Positions 1-8,879 of a DNA stretch of 64,000 nt are shown piece after piece. The translations under genes were made by a program, and so were the position numbers. The first letter of the stretch is position 1. The number at the start of each line of letters is the position of its first letter. The notes beneath the pieces are model-generated. The model saw only the letters and a program-made list of their open reading frames with translations. It was not told where the DNA came from and ran no database searches. Source of the stretch: Candidatus Moraniibacteriota bacterium (GTDB taxonomy: Bacteria > Patescibacteriota > Minisyncoccia > Moranbacterales > UBA2206); the NCBI GenBank assembly GCA_003482885.1, contig DMXN01000032.1, forward strand, positions 1,158-65,157, in the 5' to 3' direction.

Positions 1-2679
1 TGTCGTTCCGTTGTTAGTTAAAAAATATCCCGAAGATCCAACCGCCAAACGAGTCCATTTCATCGCTCCGCCGCCGGAATCAACACCCGTAACTAAATCC
101 CCAGAAAGCGGAGAAGCCGCCACGGTATCTGGATGAGAAAGAGATAATAAATTATGCGCCCCGATAAAAGGAGAGTTTTGCCAAGTCGGCGCCGATCCGA
201 CCCAGCCGAAAATTTGTCCGTTGGATCCGGCGGGAATAGCCGTAAAAGTTGTGCCGGAAGAATAATAAAGCATATCGCCGGCTGTGTAAGAAGATAAACC
301 GATACCGCCGTGAGCGGTGTCGACGGCCGTTCCGTTCCAAACTCCCGTCCCGATTGTTCCGAGAGTTGTGATAGAAGCGGCTCCCGTCCAAGTTCCCCCT
401 GCAATAGCGGCAAGACTGGCGTTGTAAGCCTGAACAGACGAACCGATATCAGCATCCAGCAAAACAGTTCCGGTAGTGTTCGGCATCGTAATAATTTTAT
501 CCGCGTCGGTAATATTTCCCGCATCTAAAATTGCGTAATATGTTCCGCCACTGCCCATAATTTTCAATTCGCTGGAAGCGTTGCCAAGTTGAATATCAAA
601 AGCGCCGGTGAAAGCGGCATCAGCCGTCAACGCCCCGCCTAAACTAAAAGTATCCCCAGTTAAAGTAAGTCCAGAACCAGCATAATACGGAAGTCCAACA
701 GCGCCGGGAGAAGTATTACAAACCAATCCGCCGGCAGTCGAATAGGTGCAAAGCCTGGTATCGGTCATTATTCCTTCCTTCACCGAAAGAGTATCGCCGG
801 TTAATTGCAAAAGCGCGCCGGAAACAGCCAAATTTGTATCGGCAGAAATATCCAAACCGGAAACAGTGGACGAAGTATGATTATGCGAATCATCCATAAT
901 CGCGATAGCGCCGTAAGTTCCGGAAACATCACCTCCGAAACTGGCGGCGATAAAAATTGGATCAGTTTCCGTGTAAGAAGTCAGATAAGCGGTATTGGAC
1001 GCGCCAGTTACTAAACCTTTGGCGTTGACAGTTAAATTGTTAAAGGTTCCAATATTGGAATTAACAGTCGCTAAAACAGTAGCGAAATTTCCTGTTCCGC
1101 TGCCGGCAATGTCTCCGGTAAGCGTAATAGTTTGATCGCCGGTATTCATTCCGGAAAGATTTCCCAAGTCGATAATATTTTGCGCGGTAATATTGTACGC
1201 TTGAGAAGCGATAAAAATCGGATCGGTTTCCGTGGCGCTAGCGCCCCAAACCGGAACGCCACCGGAAATTGTCAGCACTTGTCCGTTAGTTCCAATCGCC
1301 AATTTAGTCATCGCCGTTCCAGAAGAATAATAAAGCATATCGCCGGCGGTGTAAGCAGACAATCCAGTGCCGCCGTTGGCAACCGGCAGAATTCCCGTTA
1401 CATCGCCGGCAAGATCCACTTCGTCAATAGTGAATTTTTGTCCGGACAAAGAAACGAAACTTGCCCCGCTCACGGTGAACTTTAATCGCTTGTCATTTCC
1501 CAATACCAACTGATTATTTTTGGTTCCGGTCGGCAAATTAACTAGATTGATTTTTCCCGACTCATTTAAAGCGACAATGTCTCCCGCTTGAACTCCGACT
1601 TTTTTTCCATTGAGCAAAATAGCGTTGGCGGAATTAAAAGCGAAAAGCGGAGTGGCGATTCTTTTTCGCGGAAACATTTCGCTATCCGTACCAATACGCA
1701 TTCCCAAATAAAATTGATTACTTTGCAAAGAATTGATTACCGGCAAACTTGTTATATTTCCCAGCTCAACATGAAAAACTCCGTCTTTAATCGAAATATT
1801 TCGGGTTTCTTCCCAAAGACGCTTACCCTGATCGATATTGGACGGATAGACATCCACTTCCGTCCGATCGGCGGAATAAATTGCAAAGCGAACTTCAAAA
1901 TCTCCATTCGCCGGTTGCCCATCTTTATCCATAAGCATACCAACCAATGAAATGGATTTATTACTTGGAGTTATTGCAATTTGTTCGGCAATCGGATCTC
2001 CTGCGACATCCGTTTCTGCCAAAACCATTTGCTGTCCGGCGGAATTTCGAGAACGCGCCGCGTCGTTGTCTATTGCGATATCATCCGCCGCTATTTGTAG
2101 AGACGCAAAATTTTGCGTCTCTACAAACGACGATAACGATTTTGCTTTTACAAGATTCGCCAGCTGATATTTTTCCGGAAGATTGTACGCAAGCGTTGCA
2201 AGAAAAATAACCAACAATATCAACGCGGGAACGCAATTGAATATTTTTCCCGCGTCGCCAAATTTAAAATTATTTAAAAAATTATTCTTACTATCACTGA
2301 AAAAAAATATTGAAAATATTTTTTTTATTTTTTTATTTTTTCCAACTTTCGTAGATATTATTTTAGAATTTTTATTTCGATCAATCAAACGATTTTTTTT
2401 AAATATTTTTCGAGATAAAACGAACAGAAAAAACACTGAAAATACCGCCGCAAAAACGAACGCAGAAACAGTAAAATTAATCTGAAAAAAGTAGTTTTTC
2501 ACAGCAACAAACGGAACGCTAAAAAAGGCTAATAAGCCACTAAAAAAGGTCTTTGAGGAGCTAAAAAACAAAACAAAATCAGCCTTTCCCAAAATTGGGA
2601 CAAAGGAATTTTTCACCTCCAAGAACGAGTTGGAGAAAAATAAAATCAGGCTATTCAACAGAGATGAAAACAAGTCCAT
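1..2679 (-). CDS. Fibre-like repeat surface protein, C-terminus beyond the left edge
   Basis: An open frame of 893 codons without a stop runs from an ATG at 2679 to base 1, so the C-terminus is missing. The N-terminus has two hydrophobic segments (about residues 66-89 and 150-166) separated by a basic stretch, suggesting membrane anchoring. The rest is Gly/Thr/Ser/Ala-rich with phage tail-fibre-like repeats: NGGTGLSAYTAGDMLYYSSG near residue 434 and a close copy near 788, and TETDPIFIA twice. Such repeats occur in tail-fibre-like and surface proteins; here, beside pilin genes, a cell-surface adhesin or fibre is the likely role (inference). A 34-bp perfect palindrome at 2094-2127 is translated as residues 185-195. 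Exact function unknown. Confidence 0.8.
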   Translation of the reverse strand, partial: MDLFSSLLNSLILFFSNSFLEVKNSFVPILGKADFVLFFSSSKTFFSGLLAFFSVPFVAVKNYFFQINFTVSAFVFAAVFSVFFLFVLSRKIFKKNRLIDRNKNSKIISTKVGKNKKIKKIFSIFFFSDSKNNFLNNFKFGDAGKIFNCVPALILLVIFLATLAYNLPEKYQLANLVKAKSLSSFVETQNFASLQIAADDIAIDNDAARSRNSAGQQMVLAETDVAGDPIAEQIAITPSNKSISLVGMLMDKDGQPANGDFEVRFAIYSADRTEVDVYPSNIDQGKRLWEETRNISIKDGVFHVELGNITSLPVINSLQSNQFYLGMRIGTDSEMFPRKRIATPLFAFNSANAILLNGKKVGVQAGDIVALNESGKINLVNLPTGTKNNQLVLGNDKRLKFTVSGASFVSLSGQKFTIDEVDLAGDVTGILPVANGGTGLSAYTAGDMLYYSSGTAMTKLAIGTNGQVLTISGGVPVWGASATETDPIFIASQAYNITAQNIIDLGNLSGMNTGDQTITLTGDIAGSGTGNFATVLATVNSNIGTFNNLTVNAKGLVTGASNTAYLTSYTETDPIFIAASFGGDVSGTYGAIAIMDDSHNHTSSTVSGLDISADTNLAVSGALLQLTGDTLSVKEGIMTDTRLCTYSTAGGLVCNTSPGAVGLPYYAGSGLTLTGDTFSLGGALTADAAFTGAFDIQLGNASSELKIMGSGGTYYAILDAGNITDADKIITMPNTTGTVLLDADIGSSVQAYNASLAAIAGGTWTGAASITTLGTIGTGVWNGTAVDTAHGGIGLSSYTAGDMLYYSSGTTFTAIPAGSNGQIFGWVGSAPTWQNSPFIGAHNLLSLSHPDTVAASPLSGDLVTGVDSGGGAMKWTRLAVGSSGYFLTNNGTT
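2094..2127. repeat. 34-bp perfect palindrome (REP-like) inside a coding sequence
   Basis: Two 17-base arms, TTTGTAGAGACGCAAAA and its exact reverse complement, meet without a spacer. The element lies within the fibre-like gene and keeps its frame open. A sister copy with the same GTAGAGACGCA core lies at 2789-2817, outside the gene. Confidence 0.9.
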
Positions 2680-2788
2680 TTTTATTTTATTTTTTCGAAC
2701 CTTTTAACATCAAAATTATACCACAAAAAAAAAGAATGCAACAGTCAAAAAACAGAAAGTTATCCACAGAGAAAATTATAAAAAAACA

Positions 2789-2817
2789 GTAGAGACGCAG
2801 TAGTGCTGCGTCTCTAC
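2789..2817. repeat. REP-like inverted repeat between surface genes
   Basis: GTAGAGACGCAG and its reverse complement flank a 5-base loop. The core matches the palindrome at 2094-2127. It sits between the PilX-like gene (stop at 2846) and the fibre-like gene (start 2679). It has no clear U-tract, so it reads as a dispersed repeat rather than a standard terminator. Confidence 0.8.
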
Positions 2818-2845
2818 AAATCAATAAAAAATCATCCAAAAAATT

Positions 2846-4264
2846 CTACAGTTCTTCCCAAGAATCAATTGCGTATTCCAAACCAGTCGGAAAATACGGT
2901 GGCGGAAAATAAAGCAGATTATTGTCAAAATTTAAAATGCGATTTGTATAACCAGTGCCATCGGTATAAGCGAAACCGTATCGTTGATTGGTCGCAATAG
3001 AACCGTTGACGGTGATTGTATTTTTATAATTCCCCGCGTAATAATTTCTGCCGACTCTTCCCGATTGCGCCAAGAGCGCGGCGTCAATCGTTAGAAAATC
3101 TTGACTGCCCAAAACAACGCTCACATTTCTTTGCGCGACAAGACCGATCACATCTCTTCCGTCATAATTGGTATAGCGCAAATTATTCACTCCGATATAT
3201 ATATCAGCCGTCGCGCCAGCCGTCGCGACAGTAACTTTTCTATTATCAATCGTTCCCGCAACCCACGCATTATTATTTTCCACAAAAATTACGCCGTTGT
3301 CGGGAATATTATAGACAGTCGGCGCGCATTGGTCAACGCAAGAAGCGCAACTGCCATTGCCGACATTTCTCTTGTATCTGGAAATTGAATACGCGCTAGA
3401 ATCATATTGGAAAACTCTGCAAACACTCATCATCCCGTCAGCCCTTAATGTTATTTCCCTACCATACCCATCATCCCCAAAATACACTCCATGCCCCGAT
3501 TGAGATTCGGTTCGCATTAAATTCAAATCGGAAACAGCTCCGTTAAAACTCACTTCTGAAACTGGAAATTGCCGTCCAGCCTCAAAAATATCCACTCGTT
3601 CCGGCACAGCGGCCGGTGGCAATGGATCAACCGGAGCGTCATGGGTATGCGCGCCGAATTCATTTCCGCCACCGTGATCGGGATCATCCACCGTCGCCAA
3701 TAAACTGGAAACTACATTATGCGCCAAACCGTCAAAACGAATCCCTCCGTTGGAATGAATTTTTCCAAACACTTCCGTTCCCGCTCCAAATCGCATAAAA
3801 TCATCCGCCAAAACAGCGTACTCGCTCCAAGACGGACGGCGAAATCTTACTTTTGTCGTTCTTTTCATATCCGGTTCTTTAACTGACCAGCCAGTTGACT
3901 CGACATTAAGTATCGTAGAACCGGAAACGGGCGGATCGACTGCAATTTGATATTTGCCTATGCCTTCATAATCCGTTTCCGCGGGAGCAAAACCCATCGG
4001 TCCTCCTGTTTGCAAAAAAGTATTTATTTCCTGCGCGGTCTTCCCTGAAGTTTCGTGCGCCAAGTACCAGCGATAATAATAAATTCCGGCCTCGGCCGCT
4101 TGAAACGCTTTTTCTTTTTCCACCCGATTGAAACTGAATTTTAATTGGGAAGAAATATACCCTAAAATGGAAACTAAAATAATCGTGGTAATCGACACGA
4201 TTATCAAAGCGTAGGCAAGAACGGAACCCTTGCTATATTTATTTTTTGTTTTTGCTAAAAACAT
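2846..4264 (-). CDS. PilX-like prepilin / pilus assembly protein
   Basis: 472 residues. The N-terminus (about 14-37) is one hydrophobic helix after a short basic leader ending in KG, followed by an AAEAGIYYYRW segment. This arrangement is typical of PilX N-terminal domain proteins, where the AAEAG motif follows the pilin helix. The rest is a long extracellular domain with a CxxCxxxC cluster (GSCASCVDQC, about residues 304-313) and a beta-rich C-terminus. It follows two other prepilin genes with a 43-base gap and probably shares their transcript. Likely a minor pilin primed at the inner membrane; the leader lacks the classical GF(T/S)LIE form, so processing by the prepilin peptidase is inferred. 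Confidence 0.75.
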   Translation of the reverse strand: MFLAKTKNKYSKGSVLAYALIIVSITTIILVSILGYISSQLKFSFNRVEKEKAFQAAEAGIYYYRWYLAHETSGKTAQEINTFLQTGGPMGFAPAETDYEGIGKYQIAVDPPVSGSTILNVESTGWSVKEPDMKRTTKVRFRRPSWSEYAVLADDFMRFGAGTEVFGKIHSNGGIRFDGLAHNVVSSLLATVDDPDHGGGNEFGAHTHDAPVDPLPPAAVPERVDIFEAGRQFPVSEVSFNGAVSDLNLMRTESQSGHGVYFGDDGYGREITLRADGMMSVCRVFQYDSSAYSISRYKRNVGNGSCASCVDQCAPTVYNIPDNGVIFVENNNAWVAGTIDNRKVTVATAGATADIYIGVNNLRYTNYDGRDVIGLVAQRNVSVVLGSQDFLTIDAALLAQSGRVGRNYYAGNYKNTITVNGSIATNQRYGFAYTDGTGYTNRILNFDNNLLYFPPPYFPTGLEYAIDSWEEL

Positions 4265-4268
4265 TAAC

Positions 4269-4302
4269 TTTTAATTTTAAATTAGAAATTAGAAATTAGA
4301 AA
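4269..4302. repeat. Tandem AT-rich repeat (AAATTAG units)
   Basis: The gap between two prepilin genes consists of repeated TTAGAAATTAGAAATTAG-type units. The reverse-complement form of the same motif recurs at 11216-11250 downstream of uvrA, so this is a dispersed low-complexity repeat. Confidence 0.6.
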
Positions 4303-4307
4303 TTTAC

Positions 4308-4949
4308 CTACTGTATTCTGTCATAATCATTTAAATTTCTCATTTCGACGAATGTTTGCAATTCAATATTGTCCGGCGCGTGATTGGGATCGATATTTAT
4401 TTTCAAATGAATTTTAATCAGCCGGATATCAGCAACAGACGATGGAGTATCTAACGGATTATTAACAATATCTCCCGGATAATCCTTATTGTAATAATAA
4501 AAAATCGGCTCGTCTGATTCGTTGACGATATAACTGGCGATAGTTATAACTTCCTGATCCCCGGCAGGATAAGTTTTTGGCATACCGGAAGACGGATTAG
4601 TCGCGCCCATCAAAACATCTTGACCATTTTTATAAAAATGCAGTCTTTCCGTCGCGCCGTCTTTGTCATAATCGCCATATACTGTAAATTCGTTATCATT
4701 AGCCAAGCTCACCGGATACGCGCCATTATCCGCCTGCCTCACGCCCCGGATATATTTAACCATTTTATTGACTCCCTGCGAAACCGCCATGGAAGCCTGT
4801 CCCATTTCCAACGCATAAGAATTATTATTCCATGTTCTGACAAAAAGAATCGTAAATCCTTCCACGCCGATAAGCATAATAAATATCGCCATCATCACTT
4901 CAACCAAAGTCATCCCTGTTTTATTTTTTATTTTTTTTGCGCTAATCAT
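4308..4949 (-). CDS. Type IV prepilin-like protein (PilV/PilW-like)
   Basis: 213 residues. A basic leader ends in KTG followed by MTLVEVMMAIFIMLIGVEGF, the type III signal sequence of a prepilin: cleavage after Gly, Glu at mature position 5 and a hydrophobic helix. The remainder is a small globular extracytoplasmic domain. The start codon overlaps the stop of the preceding prepilin gene (ATGA, 4946-4949), so translation is probably coupled. Probably a minor pilin that helps start assembly of a type IV pilus or pseudopilus; substrate unknown. Confidence 0.85.
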   Translation of the reverse strand: MISAKKIKNKTGMTLVEVMMAIFIMLIGVEGFTILFVRTWNNNSYALEMGQASMAVSQGVNKMVKYIRGVRQADNGAYPVSLANDNEFTVYGDYDKDGATERLHFYKNGQDVLMGATNPSSGMPKTYPAGDQEVITIASYIVNESDEPIFYYYNKDYPGDIVNNPLDTPSSVADIRLIKIHLKINIDPNHAPDNIELQTFVEMRNLNDYDRIQ

Positions 4950-6337
4950 ATCGCGTTTAATTCTATTGTTTCTACCTTAAGCTGGTCATCGATTATTGTC
5001 ACTTGCGAATCGCTATCGGAAAATCCATCGGCTGTAATTTTAAGATTATATAATCCGCTCGCGAAAACATCCGTTGTTGTTGGAAAAAAAGCTCGACCGT
5101 CAATCGGAGTTATTTGGGAAACATCATAACCAAATGCGTTAGTCAATTGGACAACCGCTCCAAAAATAGGAGATTTGTCCGTGCTTTTCAAAACGGAAAC
5201 CAGAAGCGAAGCGACGGCTTTACTTGCCAATTTCACTTTAATGCCCAAGGGCGGTTCAGAAAATAATGATAATAAATAAATATCATCGCCGGTATTCGGA
5301 AGTTTATAGGAAAAAGGCGGATCAATTCCAATTATTCTATAACCGCTCTCCAAAAGAGAAAATTCATACTGCCCGGGACTAATACCATTAAATTCTTTTT
5401 CTCCGCCGGAATCAGTATTTTCATCAGTTACGAGATTATATATCAAATCAAAAGGCTCTGTTGTTTCTATCCCTAATAATTTTCCTCCATTAAGATGAAA
5501 ATCAATATTGCCGATTGGTTGATTGAGATAATCGACAGTATCTATATCCAAATCCGCCAGCTCGTTTTGAACAATATTGGCGACATTCACGCCTCCCGAA
5601 ACAACAGACGCGTGGACAAAAGTCGGATTATAGTTTGTATCCGGAAAGGGTGGCATAGTGGCGACTGTTTCGTAGCCATTTTTCGAAACAATAATTTCAT
5701 ATTTTTGAATCGAATCTTGGATATTAGGTCCGATTAAAATAACATTGCCGGATGAATCGGTTGTTTGATTGGTATCCAACACTGTATCGTTATTGATAAT
5801 ATGAACGGAAGAATCAGGAATTCCCGCTCCGCCCGGCTGATCGCTGAAAATATTTATCGATAATATTCCGTCTCCGGTATTGGCCACTTCCAACCCCGGC
5901 GGAACAAATCTGGATTTTAATTCAACTGAATTATTTCCCCCCAATCCGGCATCGCCCCATAAAACCGTGATTATTACCTGTTTGAAATCCCCGGGAATGA
6001 CATCGGCGGGATAATTATTATCATAATCGTCGTCGTCATATCCGACTACGGTATCTATGTGAAATGTTTTGCCGTTTTCTGTAACATCTTCGTCTTCCGG
6101 AAGACTTCCGGTTCCCGCTCCAGTTGTTCCAACATCGTCATATTTCAAATTTCTCACGATTTCCATTTTTTCATTAGCCACCGCCAGCGCCGCTAAGCGA
6201 TTTTTTGAATCTTGAATATATCGCAAACCGACGGACATAACCGAATAAAACGAAAGAGTGATTATGGAAAAAACAAAAAGCAAAGTCAAAGCCTCAATGA
6301 GGGTGAAACCGGAATTTTTATTTTTTATTTTTAGCAT
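4946..6337 (-). CDS. Prepilin with long beta-sandwich ectodomain
   Basis: 463 residues. MLKIKNKNSG is followed by FTLIEALTLLFVFSIITLSF, a classical prepilin leader with Glu at +5. After the pilin helix (to about residue 110) come repeated beta-sandwich segments of the carboxypeptidase-regulatory/PEGA type (about 145-460), e.g. SVHIINN, LDIDTVDYLNQPIGN and LLVSVLKSTDKSPIFGAVVQ. This makes it about three times longer than a usual minor pilin. It heads the three-gene prepilin run. The ectodomain may bind a surface ligand or extend the pilus tip (inference). Confidence 0.85.
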   Translation of the reverse strand: MLKIKNKNSGFTLIEALTLLFVFSIITLSFYSVMSVGLRYIQDSKNRLAALAVANEKMEIVRNLKYDDVGTTGAGTGSLPEDEDVTENGKTFHIDTVVGYDDDDYDNNYPADVIPGDFKQVIITVLWGDAGLGGNNSVELKSRFVPPGLEVANTGDGILSINIFSDQPGGAGIPDSSVHIINNDTVLDTNQTTDSSGNVILIGPNIQDSIQKYEIIVSKNGYETVATMPPFPDTNYNPTFVHASVVSGGVNVANIVQNELADLDIDTVDYLNQPIGNIDFHLNGGKLLGIETTEPFDLIYNLVTDENTDSGGEKEFNGISPGQYEFSLLESGYRIIGIDPPFSYKLPNTGDDIYLLSLFSEPPLGIKVKLASKAVASLLVSVLKSTDKSPIFGAVVQLTNAFGYDVSQITPIDGRAFFPTTTDVFASGLYNLKITADGFSDSDSQVTIIDDQLKVETIELNAI

Positions 6338-6345
6338 TTTATTTT

Positions 6346-6384
6346 TGAACCATGATTTTCCTGATTATAGGATTAGCATGATTT
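6346..6384. repeat. Dispersed repeat of the GAACCATGATTTT type
   Basis: TTTTGAACCATGATTTT followed by TGATTATAGGATTAGCATGA. A second copy begins at 8826 (TTTTGAACCATGATTTT, then TGATTATTTGATGG), and related TAATCATARTTCAGAATTT units form a tandem pair at 6473-6518. They lie in the gaps bracketing the lipase/small-membrane-protein unit. Confidence 0.6.
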
Positions 6385-6396
6385 TTTTAATTTCTC

Positions 6397-6433
6397 CTCT
6401 CCCTTCGGGAGAGGATGTCTCGTACTCGAGACA
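6397..6433. repeat. Double-hairpin REP-like element
   Basis: Two adjacent perfect inverted repeats: CTCTCCC/GGGAGAG (6397-6413) and TGTCTCG/CGAGACA (6416-6433), followed by GGTGAGGG. The CCCTCTCC...GGTGAGG layout resembles the element at 52888-52922, so this is a dispersed palindromic repeat. Confidence 0.7.
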
Positions 6434-6472
6434 GGTGAGGGAAAAAGCTTTATGAGAAAAGAAATCCCCCCC

Positions 6473-6518
6473 CTAATCATAGTTCAGAATTTCAGCTTAA
6501 TCATAATTCAGAATTTTT
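6473..6518. repeat. Tandem 22-bp repeat overlapping a gene end
   Basis: CTAATCATAGTTCAGAATTT is followed directly by a near copy, CTTAATCATAATTCAGAATT. The second copy encodes the last codons and TGA stop of the lipase gene (6501). The motif resembles the repeats at 6346 and 8826. Confidence 0.6.
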
Positions 6519-8492
6519 CAACCCTTCAACTAAAATATCCCCGACTTTCCCATCAATATTCTCTCTGAAATTATTTTTGTTTTCAATGTCGGAAATCAAT
6601 TTTTCAATTTCTTTATTGATTTCTTTTTTCATATTTTCCATTATTCTTTCTTTGGCGAATTTCGACATCCATTTGTTTTGAAATATTTTCAACAAATTTA
6701 TTTTAATTTTAATCGCGTTTAATCTTGCTGTTAAAAGTTGCTTAGCGGATTTTTTTGTGATGAGATTAAGATTGAAATAGTGGTTGACATTGTTGATTAT
6801 AGCATCAATGTCGGTTTTTGACTCGAAAGATATTTTTGTTTCTTCGCTTTTATTGCCGACTTCGTCTTCGGCGATAATTGAAAAAGTGTGAGTTCCCAAA
6901 TGTTCGAGAGAAAGATCGATTTTATTGTTGTTATTTGCGTCAATAACTTGATCGTCCAAAAACAATTCGGTTTTTATTTTGTCCGAAGATGTGGTTTCAT
7001 CAGAAACGGTGTATTTTATTTCTAAAATTTGATTATTTTTGTATGTTTGATTATCTTGGGGAGAAGCAATTATTACAGTCGGAGGAATTTTATCAAACTC
7101 AATATTATTTAATTTTTCTTTTTCGCTAGCGCTATTAAGATTTTCCAAGAAATTATTCGTGGGATAATCCTTCGGATATATTTTATATTGATTATTATTC
7201 TCCACATCTTGCAAATAATCATACACCGGCAATAATTCTTGAATAGATGAAATTGGTCGCTGATGAATATAGTCGAAAGTATCCGCATAACCACTTTCAT
7301 CAGCTTCTTGACCAAGAATATGTTTCGTATAAACATCATTCAAACCCCAAAACCACCCATCACCATCCCATTTCAAATATGCTTCCGGCGCCCCATTATT
7401 CGGCGTTCCCAATGTCACCAATTGATCCACATCATCAGCATAATAATCCGATTCTACATATTCTCTTGCTAAAAGTCCGCCCATCGAATGCGCGACGATA
7501 TCCACTTTCGGCCAATTGTTTTTTTCTTTGATTTCTTGAATTTTATTTTCCAATAATTTGGCGTTTTCAATATTTGAATCCCGCCATTCATAGGGAAATT
7601 CAAAAAGATCAACATCCGGAGTATAACCATTATTCGTAAACTCGCTGTATAAATTATCATAAGTATGCAAAACCAAATCCATACTCCACTTTCCATCTTT
7701 TTTCTGCGAACCTAAAATTCCGGGAATAAGAATTACCGGATCATGAAAATTTTCGCTTTTTAGCCAATTGGAAAAATTAATTTCTCTCTCTAGCTTTTCA
7801 TAATAACAATCATCTTGATAACAAGTTTTTGACGGACCATTGGAATTTCCCCACCAATTATACTGAAAATTCAACGCGCTTCCCGAGTTACCTCCATAAT
7901 ACACATCAAAAGAATTATTATTTGAAAATTTGCTTCGATTAACTTTTATTCGATTAAGATTTTGGTTATTAATAGAAATAGCTACTTCATTATCGTGAAA
8001 ATTGCTTCCTTCGACATTCAGCCAACCGCCAGATATATTAACTCCTCCGGTTAAATAAGCTAAGGCGTTATTGATTATGGAGTTATCTTTTTTGAGCATA
8101 TACGCATTCATTCCTGAACCGCTCACATCGGCATTTCTCATTGTTAATTTTCCACTTTCATATACTGTTATCGAATAGGTATTGCTATTTTCGGATTTTT
8201 TAAAAATTACCGGATTCTTAACTGTTCCGCTGACAACCATATTTCCCATTATCTGCATATCGGCTTTGTCAAAAGTTATAGTTACTCCTTTTTTAATAAT
8301 TAGAGTTGCCCCGCCTTCAACAACAACCGGTCTCGTTATTTTTTTGTCTTGCGTCCATTCCACTGTGCCTGTAATATAATCAAATCCGTCATCTTCTTCG
8401 GAAAAAACAAAAAGCTTAAAAGGAGAAATAGGCGCTAAATTTAAAATTGAAGCCAGCAAAAAAACTACTAAGATTTTCTTAGTTTTTTTCAT
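6501..8492 (-). CDS. Secreted beta-helix / lipase-like alpha-beta hydrolase
   Basis: 663 residues with an N-terminal signal peptide (MKKTKKILVVFLLASILNL). Residues about 40-235 look like a right-handed beta-helix with repeated short strands and Asn/Gly turns (VSGSGMNAYM, VEGSNFHDNEVAI). From about 253, PVILIPGILGS opens an alpha/beta-hydrolase domain of the LCAT/lipase type; VDIVAHSMGGLLAREYV holds the nucleophile motif AHSMGG. A segment near 485-560 resembles an Ig-like domain (SPQDNQTYKNNQ...), and the C-terminus is Lys-rich and probably helical. Likely an exported lipase or esterase acting on host or environmental lipids (inference). The start overlaps the end of the upstream small membrane protein gene by 14 bases. 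Confidence 0.8.
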   Translation of the reverse strand: MKKTKKILVVFLLASILNLAPISPFKLFVFSEEDDGFDYITGTVEWTQDKKITRPVVVEGGATLIIKKGVTITFDKADMQIMGNMVVSGTVKNPVIFKKSENSNTYSITVYESGKLTMRNADVSGSGMNAYMLKKDNSIINNALAYLTGGVNISGGWLNVEGSNFHDNEVAISINNQNLNRIKVNRSKFSNNNSFDVYYGGNSGSALNFQYNWWGNSNGPSKTCYQDDCYYEKLEREINFSNWLKSENFHDPVILIPGILGSQKKDGKWSMDLVLHTYDNLYSEFTNNGYTPDVDLFEFPYEWRDSNIENAKLLENKIQEIKEKNNWPKVDIVAHSMGGLLAREYVESDYYADDVDQLVTLGTPNNGAPEAYLKWDGDGWFWGLNDVYTKHILGQEADESGYADTFDYIHQRPISSIQELLPVYDYLQDVENNNQYKIYPKDYPTNNFLENLNSASEKEKLNNIEFDKIPPTVIIASPQDNQTYKNNQILEIKYTVSDETTSSDKIKTELFLDDQVIDANNNNKIDLSLEHLGTHTFSIIAEDEVGNKSEETKISFESKTDIDAIINNVNHYFNLNLITKKSAKQLLTARLNAIKIKINLLKIFQNKWMSKFAKERIMENMKKEINKEIEKLISDIENKNNFRENIDGKVGDILVEGLKNSEL

Positions 8493-8757
8493 TTTTTTTG
8501 GAAAAATAGCTGATTATTAAGTATATATTTAAAATTGGCCAAATGAAGAGGGAGAAATATTGGAACCATTTCAAACTATATGAATCGAACATGAAAGATC
8601 CGATATTCACCAGAAAACTCAAATTCCCCAAAACCGAAAAAATAATCAGCGACAAAAATCTTTTTTTGGTTATCGCCCAAATAACCAGCGCGATTAAAAA
8701 CGACAGTCCCAAAAAAGTGAGACTCACACTTAAATCAAAACTTGGATCTGAAAACAT
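8479..8757 (-). CDS. Small three-helix membrane protein
   Basis: 92 residues with three hydrophobic segments (about 10-28, 34-55 and 63-85) separated by basic loops (ITKKR) and ending in KKNEKN. I do not recognise a family. Its last 14 bases overlap the start of the downstream secreted lipase-like gene, so the two are probably translated together; it could assist that protein or be unrelated. Confidence 0.6.
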   Translation of the reverse strand: MFSDPSFDLSVSLTFLGLSFLIALVIWAITKKRFLSLIIFSVLGNLSFLVNIGSFMFDSYSLKWFQYFSLFIWPILNIYLIISYFSKKNEKN

Positions 8758-8825
8758 ATTTTTATTTTCCCAACTCCCCGCAAAAAAATTTGCGAGAAAT
8801 GGAGTTTTTTAATTTTTATTTATTT

Positions 8826-8856
8826 TGAACCATGATTTTTATGATTATTTGATGGA
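8826..8856. repeat. Dispersed repeat, second copy of the 6346 element
   Basis: TTTTGAACCATGATTTT then TGATTATTTGATGG, matching the element at 6346-6384 over most of its length. It lies between pilC and the small membrane protein gene. Confidence 0.6.
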
Positions 8857-8879
8857 CTATAATTTTTTATTTTACAACC

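Noticed and set aside
93..2485. Many plus- and minus-strand frames antisense to or out of frame with the fibre-like gene
   Set aside because: They have no protein-like sequence; the continuous minus-strand frame from 2679 to base 1 with fibre repeats explains the region.
8772..8808. Hairpin CGCAAA/TTTGCG with GGAGTTTTTT on the plus strand
   Set aside because: It would terminate plus-strand transcription, but no plus-strand gene ends there; on the minus strand no U-tract follows.
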